The notes beneath the pieces were generated by a model, which was given only the letters and a program-made list of their open reading frames with translations, was not told the origin of the DNA and did not search any database. A stretch of 64,000 nt of DNA, from NCBI RefSeq assembly GCF_018128245.1, contig NZ_CP072378.1, forward strand, positions 1,736,001 through 1,800,000, read 5' to 3'. Position numbers and translations under genes: made by a program. This stretch comes from Leptotrichia sp. oral taxon 221 (GTDB lineage Bacteria; Fusobacteriota; Fusobacteriia; Fusobacteriales; Leptotrichiaceae). Below are positions 47,377 to 56,600 of the stretch, in pieces. Position 1 is the first letter of the stretch. Every line of letters starts with the position of its first letter.

Positions 47377-47449
47377 ATTTCCCTCCATATTTTGATATAT
47401 TTGATAACAAGGGGACAAAACTCCTTGCTTTATGAATATTTACTTTCGT

Positions 47450-48376
47450 TTATCTTTCCACTTTTAATGAAGATTCGATTAATAAATCTAATGTTTCTGA
47501 GTAGCTGTATCCTTTTGAAGCTGTACTTTTTGGCAATAAACTTGCAGCTGTCATTCCTGGTGATGTGTTTACTTCCATGAAATATGGTGTTTCTTCGTTT
47601 ACTACCATAAAGTCAATTCTTGCGAATCCTTCACATTTTAATCCATAATAGCTATCTTGTGCAAATTTGTTAATTTCAGCTTGTACTTTTTCTGGGAATT
47701 CAAACACATATTCTTTTGCTCCACCTTTTGCATATTTTGATTCATAGTCAAAGTAATCTCCAGCAAGAGCTTCGATTCTTATTGTTGGGAAAACTTTTCC
47801 ACCAATTACTGGCACACTTATTTCCACTCCATGTAATACTTCTTCAATCAAAGCCTCTTTATCCATTCCAAATACAAGTTCTAACCCTTTTTTCAATTCT
47901 TCTTCAGTTTCCACAAAACTTACTCCAATACTTGAACCACCGTTATTTGGTTTTACGATAAGATGATCTCCTAATTCTTTTTTTACTGTTTCAAAATCAA
48001 CTGTTTCTCCTACACGAACACTTTTCCATTTTGCAATTCTAACTCCGTATTCAGACACAATTCTTTTTGAAAATTCCTTATCCATACAAACTGCACTTGA
48101 CATTACTCCAGGCCCACTGTAAGCAATTCCAAAACTTTGTAAAATTGCTTGTATTCTTCCATCTTCTCCAAATACACCATGTAAAGCAATGTAAGCAAAA
48201 TCTAGATTCAAGTCTTTTATTTTTTCATAAACTTCCTTTTCAGTATCAATTACAATATCAAAAACTTCATATTTATCTCTATTTAAATTTGCTACAATTT
48301 CACTTCCTGTTTTTAGCGACACTTCTCTTTCAGTCGAAACTCCCCCACGTATTACACCTACTCTTAATTTTGACAT
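47450..48376 (-). CDS. ddl: D-alanine--D-alanine ligase
   Basis: Ddl makes D-Ala-D-Ala for peptidoglycan. The 308-residue protein has the N-terminal RGGVSTEREVSL, HGVFGEDG, VKPNNGGSSIGV and the C-terminal FMEVNTSPGMT. The second ATG (48376) has AAGGAG at the right distance, while the first ATG (48385) abuts the ribosome site. Lac-type or Ser-type specificity is not suggested. Confidence 0.96.
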   Translation of the reverse strand: MSKLRVGVIRGGVSTEREVSLKTGSEIVANLNRDKYEVFDIVIDTEKEVYEKIKDLNLDFAYIALHGVFGEDGRIQAILQSFGIAYSGPGVMSSAVCMDKEFSKRIVSEYGVRIAKWKSVRVGETVDFETVKKELGDHLIVKPNNGGSSIGVSFVETEEELKKGLELVFGMDKEALIEEVLHGVEISVPVIGGKVFPTIRIEALAGDYFDYESKYAKGGAKEYVFEFPEKVQAEINKFAQDSYYGLKCEGFARIDFMVVNEETPYFMEVNTSPGMTAASLLPKSTASKGYSYSETLDLLIESSLKVER

Positions 48377-48481
48377 TTTTTTCATCTCCTTATTAGTTTA
48401 TAATTTTATTTATTTTTTATCATTTCAAAATAACTCACAACTTTTTATTTTCAAAATTTATATTTTTCTCAAAAATTAATT

Positions 48482-49420
48482 TTATTCAAAATCCTCTTTT
48501 GTAAATTCATATTTTTTTCTACAAAAATGACATTCCACTTGAATTTTTCCTTCTTCTTCTAAAATCTCATTAATTTGTTCATCTCCAAGTGTTTTCACTG
48601 CTGACAAATATTTTTCTTTTGAACAATTACATTTGTACTCAATATCACTTTCTTCCAAAATTTCATAATCTTCCACATAAGTTTTTTTATGCGCTCCATC
48701 AACATCAGTTTCCTCTTCAAAAACCGTAATATCCTCATACAACAATTCTACAATTTGCTCCAAGCTCATTCCACCACTCAACAATTCAGTAATGCTTCTA
48801 ATTTGTCTTAATTTATCTTCCAATTTATCAATAAATCCATCTTCTACTCCTGGAAGTAACTGAACCATATATCCACCAGCTTTTTGAATTTCACCATTTT
48901 CGTCTATTTGAACGCCTAAGGCTACCACTGATTTTATTTGTTCCGAAAGCAAGAAATAATATGCAATATTGTCAGCAATTTTCTCACTTTCTAATTTTAT
49001 TACGCCAGAAAACGGATCTTTCAATCCAATATCTTTTATTACTTGTAATGTTCCTTCACCGATAAATCTGATTTTTCCATTTTCATCAGTTATGAAATTC
49101 CCATTTTCGTCTATTATTTTAAAAATATCTTCAGATGGATTTCCGCTTACATATCCTTTTACTTCTCCATTTTTCCCTGAAGTCGCTAACATTTTTCCAA
49201 ACGGTCCATCTCCATTTATTTTTACAGTAATTAAATCATTTTCTCCTTTTAAATCTTTTCCCATCATCACAGTCGCTGTCAATAATTCTCCAAAAATTCT
49301 CGCTGGTATTGGATCCAACTCATGAATTTTTTTAGCTTCTTTAACTAACTCTGTCGTATCACAAACGAAAAAACGTGCACATTTACTCGTTCCTCTTATT
49401 ATTCTTGACTTTTTTTCCAT
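48482..49420 (-). CDS. hslO: Redox-regulated chaperone Hsp33
   Basis: Hsp33 is a holdase activated by oxidation of its zinc-bound cysteines. The 312 residues include the N-terminal RGTSKCARFF, the substrate-binding DGPFG region, GLKDPFSGV, and the C-terminal zinc ligands CNC and CHFC. The ATG at 49420 starts exactly at the conserved N-terminus; the longer reading adds 44 residues of non-conserved AT-rich sequence. Confidence 0.93.
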   Translation of the reverse strand: MEKKSRIIRGTSKCARFFVCDTTELVKEAKKIHELDPIPARIFGELLTATVMMGKDLKGENDLITVKINGDGPFGKMLATSGKNGEVKGYVSGNPSEDIFKIIDENGNFITDENGKIRFIGEGTLQVIKDIGLKDPFSGVIKLESEKIADNIAYYFLLSEQIKSVVALGVQIDENGEIQKAGGYMVQLLPGVEDGFIDKLEDKLRQIRSITELLSGGMSLEQIVELLYEDITVFEEETDVDGAHKKTYVEDYEILEESDIEYKCNCSKEKYLSAVKTLGDEQINEILEEEGKIQVECHFCRKKYEFTKEDFE

Positions 49421-49531
49421 TATCTTACCTTTTCTTTCTATAAATTTTTCTTTTTTAATTTTAAAACATAATTTATTATACAATATTCGAGAAAAATAAA
49501 AAAGTCTTTTTTTATTAATTCCTTTTTTTTG

Positions 49532-49567
49532 CATAAAAAAACTGCCTTGCAAATTTTACAAGACAGT
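49532..49567 (-). terminator. Terminator of the small lipoprotein gene
   Basis: On the minus strand AACTGTCTTGT (49557-49567), a seven-base loop and GCAAGGCAGTT (49539-49549) form an 11-bp stem with two wobble pairs, followed by a T run. Confidence 0.72.
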
Positions 49568-49576
49568 TAATTGAAT

Positions 49577-50251
49577 TTATTTTTTTGTTATACCGTTTAT
49601 TTCACCATTTGGAGAAACTTGAGTCGGAGCTACATTTGGACCAGATTTTGGCAATTGAGCGTTGCTTGAATTTGGTTCAGTTGATGATTGTTGTGAATCA
49701 TTTTCTCCTAATTTATTCAAATTTCTAAATGTCGTATTGAATTTTCCTAATAATACATCGATATTTTCTGCTGTTACATCAATTTTGTAACCATTGCTTG
49801 TTTTCTTAACAATAAATTGTGTTTCATTTTTTGATTTTGGAACATCTTTAGATTCCAATTCTTCTTTGAAACTGTCTTCTACAGATTTAGCATTTCCGCT
49901 AGAAAATGTGCTATCTAACATATTTTTATAAACTTTCAAAAATACTTTTTCAACATCTACATTTTCTACAGATACTGTAACAATTGATGTTTCATCATCT
50001 TGTTTATGTACTTTCTCAATTTTATAATCTATATTTTTGAATAATGTTTCAAAAAATAATTGTTGAAATTTGTTGTTGTATTCTAATTTTAAATCATTTT
50101 CTGATTTATTGTCTAACGCATATTTTTTATACGTTTCTTCAATTTTTTGACGTTTAATACCATCAATAAATTTTGAAACTGTTGATTCTGGTTTTTGACT
50201 ACAACTAACTGCGAAAATTAGCAATAACATTCCTAATAATATTTTTTTCAT
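49577..50251 (-). CDS. Lipoprotein of unknown function (small envelope family, member 3)
   Basis: This 224-residue protein has a lipobox (LLLIFAVSCS) and so is a lipoprotein. The core (TVSKFIDGIKRQKIEETYKKY, then FFETLFKNIDYKIEKVHKQ) resembles NTF2-like DUF4878/DUF5105-type lipoproteins and shares the layout of the 45508 and 46129 products. The C-terminus is a Ser/Asn/Pro-rich tail. It has its own promoter and terminator. Function is unknown. Confidence 0.8.
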   Translation of the reverse strand: MKKILLGMLLLIFAVSCSQKPESTVSKFIDGIKRQKIEETYKKYALDNKSENDLKLEYNNKFQQLFFETLFKNIDYKIEKVHKQDDETSIVTVSVENVDVEKVFLKVYKNMLDSTFSSGNAKSVEDSFKEELESKDVPKSKNETQFIVKKTSNGYKIDVTAENIDVLLGKFNTTFRNLNKLGENDSQQSSTEPNSSNAQLPKSGPNVAPTQVSPNGEINGITKK

Positions 50252-50337
50252 ACCGCACTCCTATCTTTTATTTAAATTTTAATTAATTTATTAATACCTT
50301 ATATTTTTGTGTAATCATTTGGCTCTTATAATAATTT

Positions 50338-50366
50338 ATTTTAACATAAAATATTACTTTTTACAA
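50338..50366 (-). promoter_or_regulatory. Candidate promoter of the small lipoprotein gene
   Basis: On the minus strand TTGTAA (50361-50366), a 17-nt spacer and TAAAAT (50338-50343). The leader would be about 80 nt. The lpxD stop is just upstream. Confidence 0.45.
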
Positions 50367-50406
50367 TAGGAATACGAATTTTTCTTATTAAAGTAATCAC
50401 TAATAT

Positions 50407-51417
50407 TTATTTTTTCAATTCTTCGATTTCCTTTTTCAATTTTCTTACAGTTTTCAATAATTCAGGCACTTTTCCCATCGACATTTTCACTCTCAAATCG
50501 TCCATGTGGTCTCTCAAAGGATATCCTGACATTTGTTTTCCATCAGGAACATCATTTGTAACACCTGATTTTGCAGCAATTACAACATTATTTCCAATTT
50601 TCAAGTGTCCAGCAACTCCAACTTGTCCTGCAAGAGTCGTATTATCTCCAACTTCCACGCTTCCAGAAATTCCCACTTGTGCGATAATAAAGCAATTAGA
50701 ACCAATCACATCATTATGAGCAATATGAACCAAATTATCAATTTTCGTACCTTTTTTTATAATCGTATCTCCAATCGCTCCTCTATCAACACAAGTATTT
50801 GCTCCTATTTCCACTTCATCTTCCAAGATAACATGTCCAATTTGCTCGATTTTCACATTATCACCTTTCACTTTTATGTATCCAAATCCATCAGATCCAA
50901 TAACTGCACCTGGCTGAAAAATACATTTTTTCCCAATCTTAGAAAATTCTCTAATCGTAACATTTGAGTAAACAATTGTCCCGTCTCCAATTTCTGTCCC
51001 TTCAAAAATCGAAACATTTGGATAAATTACAACATTTTTCCCAATTTTTACATTATGTCCAATGTATGTATTAATTTTTGAGACACTCGCTGTTTCATCA
51101 ATTATTGCTGAATCTTCTATCGGTTTTTCAAATGGTTTCACTTTCGGTTTAAAAAAGTTAAGCAAAATTGGCATCAATTCTCTCGGATTTTTTTCAACCA
51201 CAATATACGTTCTGTCTTTTGGCAAATTTTCCAACGGTGGAACAATTATTGCACCAGCAGTACATTTATCAATACTTTTCAACATTTTTTCATCTGCTGC
51301 AAAAGTCAACTCATCTTCTGTCGCATAAAAAAATGGAGCTAATCTTTTAAAAATTAAATTTTCATTTCCAACTATTTTTCCACTAATTAATTCTGCAACT
51401 TCTTTTATATTATACAT
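50407..51417 (-). CDS. lpxD: UDP-3-O-acylglucosamine N-acyltransferase
   Basis: LpxD adds the second acyl chain in lipid A synthesis, showing an LPS-type outer membrane. The 336 residues have the N-terminal uridine-binding domain, then hexapeptide repeats from about residue 100 (IGHNVKIGKNVVIYPNVSI onward) with the catalytic His region LVHIAHNDVIG, and a C-terminal helix. AGAGGG precedes the ATG. It lies downstream of bamA but behind a terminator. The fabZ, lpxA and skp genes that often neighbour it are absent here. Confidence 0.95.
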   Translation of the reverse strand: MYNIKEVAELISGKIVGNENLIFKRLAPFFYATEDELTFAADEKMLKSIDKCTAGAIIVPPLENLPKDRTYIVVEKNPRELMPILLNFFKPKVKPFEKPIEDSAIIDETASVSKINTYIGHNVKIGKNVVIYPNVSIFEGTEIGDGTIVYSNVTIREFSKIGKKCIFQPGAVIGSDGFGYIKVKGDNVKIEQIGHVILEDEVEIGANTCVDRGAIGDTIIKKGTKIDNLVHIAHNDVIGSNCFIIAQVGISGSVEVGDNTTLAGQVGVAGHLKIGNNVVIAAKSGVTNDVPDGKQMSGYPLRDHMDDLRVKMSMGKVPELLKTVRKLKKEIEELKK

Positions 51418-51512
51418 GTGTATCCCTCTTTTCTTGTCTGTTAATAACTTATTTATTAATCATAAAAAATTACTAAATAAAATTTACTTTTTTATACAAA
51501 ATTTTTGATTTT

Positions 51513-51543
51513 AAAAAATTAACAGGGAAATAAATTCCCTGTT
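51513..51543 (-). terminator. Terminator of the rel-parB-tamB-bamA unit
   Basis: AACAGGGAA (51521-51529) and TTCCCTGTT (51535-51543) are exact complements with a five-base loop, followed on the minus strand by AATTTTTT. Confidence 0.75.
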
Positions 51544-51553
51544 TGATATTATA

Positions 51554-53632
51554 TTAGAATGATTGTCCAAAGCTAAAGTAGAATTTACCTTTATCTTTTT
51601 TCTTACCTGGTTTTTCAGGATCCATTGGCCAACCGTAATCAAATCTTAATGGACCAACTGGTGTATTTATTCTAAGTCCTACTCCATATCCTTTTTTCAA
51701 GTCTTTGAAATCATGTGCACTTTTTCTGTCTGGCGAATATGTTCTTCTTCCTGCAGCATTTATGCTTTCTTTTTGCCAAGCATTTCCTATATCAAAGAAT
51801 GCAACTAATTGAACGTCACCATTTTTACCAAATCTTGTTCTATTTTCAATACTTGCATAAAATTGATCGTATCCGTCAAATGCTCCATATTCATATCCAC
51901 GAACTGATTCTGCTCCACCAACACTAAATCTCATAGAATCTGGAGTTCCACTTCCTGTTGATCCCCAAACTGCTCTATATGCCATTATATTTTTCTTACC
52001 TATTACTGGGTGGAATGCTCTTAAATCAGCTTCAAATCTATCGTATTTTCTACGATCACCTAATAATTTCCCTTTTTCATATGTCAAATCAGCATAAAGT
52101 CCTTTTGTTGGATCACTTACATTATCTCTAGTATCATAAATAAATTCTGGAGTTATTGCTAATAAGTTATAACTATCTTTAACCTCTCCACCAGAATAGA
52201 TTTCTTTTTTATGATCTAATCTAGTTGAAGCTCTTACATAAATATCTTTGTTTAAACCTTTACCTATTGTCCATCTTGTACCAATAGTTTTTACTTTTTC
52301 TAATTCATCCCAGTCAGCATCGTCATCTCTAGATTCTCTCCAGTAAGCCGAACCTCCTGCTTGAACTCTTTCAGTATTTTTAATCCAAGGATCAAACCAG
52401 TCTATTGAGAATGTTTTGTCCCCTTTATTTGATGCTTCTAAGTTAATAGCCGCTTGTTGGTCTCTTCCTAAGAAATTATCATCAGATAATTTAAGTCCTC
52501 CAACTAATCCAACTGCAGTTCCATAAGAAATACTTCCGTTAATTGTAGTCGTTGGTCTTTCTTCGATTAAGAACTCTACATTTCTTGCATTTGGATCTGT
52601 TTCACTTCCTGTTATGTTAGGCTCTATTCTATTAAAGATACCCGTTCTATACATTTCTTTCATTGTTGACTCAATATTTTTACCTTCTAAAACTTCTCCA
52701 GGTTTTACTTCCAAATATCTTTCAAGAACGTATGGTTTTGTTCTTAAATTAGCTCTTTTTGGATTTGCTCTTTCGTCATCTGTTTTACTTGAAGCTTTAG
52801 AGAATGTTACATTTTGAACAACTCCTTCAGTCATTCCTATTTTTATTTTTCCATCTTCTCCAACATTGATAGATTCGATTCTTGCTGTTGCATAACCATT
52901 TTTTTCATATAATTTTATAATTCCATTTTTATCAGGATTCAATAAATTACCATTTAAAATTTGTCCTTCTTTAATTCCTAATGCTTGTTTTAATTGATCA
53001 TCAGTGAATAATGTATTTCCTGTAATTTCAATTCCTGTTACATCTGGATTTTCTTTCACTTCATATGTGATAACAACTGTATTATCAGCTTTTCTATCTA
53101 TTTTTGGTTCAACAGTTGCAAAATAACCTGTATTAAAGATTCTTTGAGCTTCATTAAGTGCTTCTTTAGGTACAAATTGTTGACCTTCTTTAATTTTCAT
53201 TCCACTTAATAATTCTTCTTTAGAAATAGTTTTAGTTCCAACTATATCAATTTTAGAAATAACAAACTCTGTTTTTTGACTTAATGCTTTGTCTCTTTCT
53301 TCATTTTGAAGAGTAGCTGAAGCATTTGCCGCCTCACTTACTTCTACTCTTAAATTAACTGTATCCCCATTTATTTCTGGAATAACACTAACATTATCAA
53401 CATAATTCAATTTTTTCAATGCTAGATAAATGTCACTCATACTTTTATTTGAATAATCATCACCTGATTTTACTGGTATTTTTGATAACAGGTAATCTTC
53501 TGGTAACTCTCTTAAATGTGAAAACTCTATTTTACCTACTTTCAAATTTTGTTGTTCTGCTGCACTTGAAATGTTATTTATTGAAACAAATAAAGTAACA
53601 GCCACAATAAATGCGTAAATTTTATTTTTCAT
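51554..53632 (-). CDS. bamA: Outer-membrane protein assembly factor BamA
   Basis: BamA inserts beta-barrel proteins into the outer membrane. The 692 residues start with a signal peptide (to about NNISSAA), then about four POTRA domains with patterns such as VGKIEFSHLRELPEDYL, ISKIDIVGTKTISKEELL and VTGIEITGNTLFTDDQL, and end in the Omp85 barrel. The lid motif GGAESVRGYEYG and the terminal Phe (FSFGQSF) are present. It lies eight bases after tamB and should also assemble the autotransporter encoded at 9044. Confidence 0.96.
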   Translation of the reverse strand: MKNKIYAFIVAVTLFVSINNISSAAEQQNLKVGKIEFSHLRELPEDYLLSKIPVKSGDDYSNKSMSDIYLALKKLNYVDNVSVIPEINGDTVNLRVEVSEAANASATLQNEERDKALSQKTEFVISKIDIVGTKTISKEELLSGMKIKEGQQFVPKEALNEAQRIFNTGYFATVEPKIDRKADNTVVITYEVKENPDVTGIEITGNTLFTDDQLKQALGIKEGQILNGNLLNPDKNGIIKLYEKNGYATARIESINVGEDGKIKIGMTEGVVQNVTFSKASSKTDDERANPKRANLRTKPYVLERYLEVKPGEVLEGKNIESTMKEMYRTGIFNRIEPNITGSETDPNARNVEFLIEERPTTTINGSISYGTAVGLVGGLKLSDDNFLGRDQQAAINLEASNKGDKTFSIDWFDPWIKNTERVQAGGSAYWRESRDDDADWDELEKVKTIGTRWTIGKGLNKDIYVRASTRLDHKKEIYSGGEVKDSYNLLAITPEFIYDTRDNVSDPTKGLYADLTYEKGKLLGDRRKYDRFEADLRAFHPVIGKKNIMAYRAVWGSTGSGTPDSMRFSVGGAESVRGYEYGAFDGYDQFYASIENRTRFGKNGDVQLVAFFDIGNAWQKESINAAGRRTYSPDRKSAHDFKDLKKGYGVGLRINTPVGPLRFDYGWPMDPEKPGKKKDKGKFYFSFGQSF

Positions 53633-53640
53633 TCTTCCTC

Positions 53641-56600
53641 CTATTTTTTTAATGTTTCCAATTTCTTTTTCTTAAACATTCTTTTTAAAATTTCGCCTAA
53701 GGAATGACCCCTTGTTGAGAAATCAACTCCAATATAGTAATTTCCTTTTGTACCTGATTTCATATTTGCATTGGTACTCTTTTGATTTATAGTTTCTCCT
53801 CCAACTTTTAACTCTAATGATTTGTTAAAATTATAATTTAACCATGCATTATAGCCAACTGGAAGTGAACTACTATTTCCTCCGTTAGTATCTTTAGTTA
53901 CTTGGAATGGAAATTTAACTTCTAAATTCCAGAATAATTTATCTTTATATAAATTATCTTGAACGTATAAAGTAGTCGCTGCTCTATATTGTCCAGTTTT
54001 TGATTTATCAACATCTGTTGAAATTGAAAAATTCGATAAACCTAAGCTCTCTCCAATTTTACCAGTTACTGACGAAAAAATCAACTCATTTAATGCAGTA
54101 TTTACTAAAGAACCTACCACAACTACTCCATCATCTGTATTATTTTTATGATTTAATGATGTATCATCGTGATTATTACTGTTGTTTCCGACTACTGTCT
54201 TAAATGCTAACAATGATAAAATTTCTTCTTTCGTTTTTCCTGACGAAGAGCTAAATGCCATTTGTGGACTACTTACATTTCCGCTTACATCCACTTCAAT
54301 TTTCTCTCCTTTTACAGTAGTTGAAGCTGTGATTATTACAAATGGATCACTCAATAATGTAACTCCATCTTTTGAAATAAATCTTATTTCCCCACTATCA
54401 ATTTTAAATCTATTACCATTTAAGTAAAATTTACCATCTCTAAGTGAGAATGTTCCATCCATTCCAATTGCTCCATTTTCGTATCTAATCTTTGCTCCAC
54501 CGTCAACTTTACTTTTAATATTTTTCACTAAACTCATACTTGGAATATCAACTTTTACATTTCTTCCCATTTGTACATCTAAACCAACAGTGTATTGTTT
54601 TAATATTTTATCAATTACTCCCTCAATTATTCCTTCTGCAATTGTTTTATCTTTTAATTTTTGAATTTTTTGGCTTTCAGTCAAATTCTCTTCTTCATTT
54701 CCACCAAAATTTGGAATTCCTCTGATATCTGCACTATCAACTTTTAAATTTCCTGATAAGAAATCTTCTGTAAGATTAACTTTTCCTGTTAATGCATAAT
54801 CTATATCATTTCCGTATCTCAATCCCAATTTATCCAAATTTGCATCTATATCGATTTTTCCTAATTCTAGATGTTTTGTTTTCATAAAATCACCAGGAAT
54901 TGTTGGTATATCCATATTCCCGTCGACAATGAATGTTCCGCCATTAAATCCACCATCAAGACGATTAATTTGTAATTTGTTATTAGCTACGTCGATTTTA
55001 GCGTTTATGTTTTGAGCATTTGTCAAGCCATCTTTAGTTATATAACTAAAGTTTACAAGATCAATTTTACCTGATGTTGCTGCATTTGTCAAAGTCATAT
55101 CCATATTAAGTATACCTTCTGCTGTCTTAATATTTGGATCTAATCCTAAGAATGACAAATTAAAGTTTTCTGCATTTGCGTGTAAATTGTATTTCATTGG
55201 TTCGTATTGAAGGTATCCATTTATTACTAATGGATTGTCTTCGTATTCCAACGAAATTTGTCCAATATTCAACAATTTATTACTAGCTGACGCATCGATG
55301 ACAAGATCTTTTACATGGAATCCACTTAATGTAACGTCGTCTGCACCTATTCCAAGTATCGCATTGAAATTGTTAGGTTTTCCTGTAAGTGAAAAATTCA
55401 AGTTTATGTCTCCACTATATCCTTTATTTTTCAAGTCTTCCACCGAATCCAACGCAAATTTTTGATTTTCTAATTTATAGTTAAAATGCGTATTCGCTAA
55501 ATCAACTTTTGTATTTGTTTGGAATAAAGTTTCTTGATTATCCCCAATAAATCTAAAGTCTTTTATATCTAACGTTCCGTAATTCAATAATTTATCGATA
55601 TTACCGTCTGCATATTCTATAATTGTTTTAACACCTGGTATATTATAACCTTTGTAATTTACATTGTTTAAATCTATAAATCCTGCTAAATTAAATTTAT
55701 TCAAGTCTCCTTTTAACTTCAACTTAGAAATCGCTCCAAATTTCAAATCTGGTACATCAATTAAGTATGGAACATTTTCTTCATCCAAATTCAACACCAT
55801 ATCTGCAATTCCTGTTTTTAAATTATATGTTCCCGTTAAATTATTTTTTCTTAATCTAACATCTGTCAAATTAATAACACTATTTTTAATATCTGCATAT
55901 ATTTGTGTTTCACCAATATTTTTATCATTTATTGTTGTTCTAGAATCTGGTACGATTATTTTTCCAGATAAATTGTCCATTTTTCCATTTAAAGTTAAAT
56001 TTGCATTATTTATATAAAGATTTAACTCTGGTTTTACAGTGTTATATACAACATAATTATTTAATTTTGAATTAATATGCATATTACCTGTTTTCAAATT
56101 ATATTTTCCGTTTGCAACTAATTGTCTGTCATTACCTAATTTTTCAATATTTACAACATTGTCTTTTATCACTAAATGTGTCGAAACTTCTTTAAATCTT
56201 TGGTATTTTACCCACAATTCTTTCATTTTTGCACTCATATCCAAATCCATTTTTTGTAAATCATGAATTTTACCTTTTGCATGAAGTTCCTCATACTCAA
56301 CAATAAATCGACCATATGCACTTGAAATTTCATAATCTCCAGAAATCTTGTTACTATCTCCAAAAATATTCAATTTAACCAGTTTTATCGGTAATCTCGC
56401 AGTTTCCAATCCTTTAATGTCAACTTTATAATTTTTCAATAATTTTGCAACATCTAGAATTTTATTTTTATCCTTCAATTCAACTGTATAATTATGTTTC
56501 ATGTCGCTAGTTGTTTTTCCAGCAACTCTAAATATTTCGCCTCCTGTTGTTACAAGTGCATTTATATCATAATTTCCATTATGCACTATCACATCAGCAT

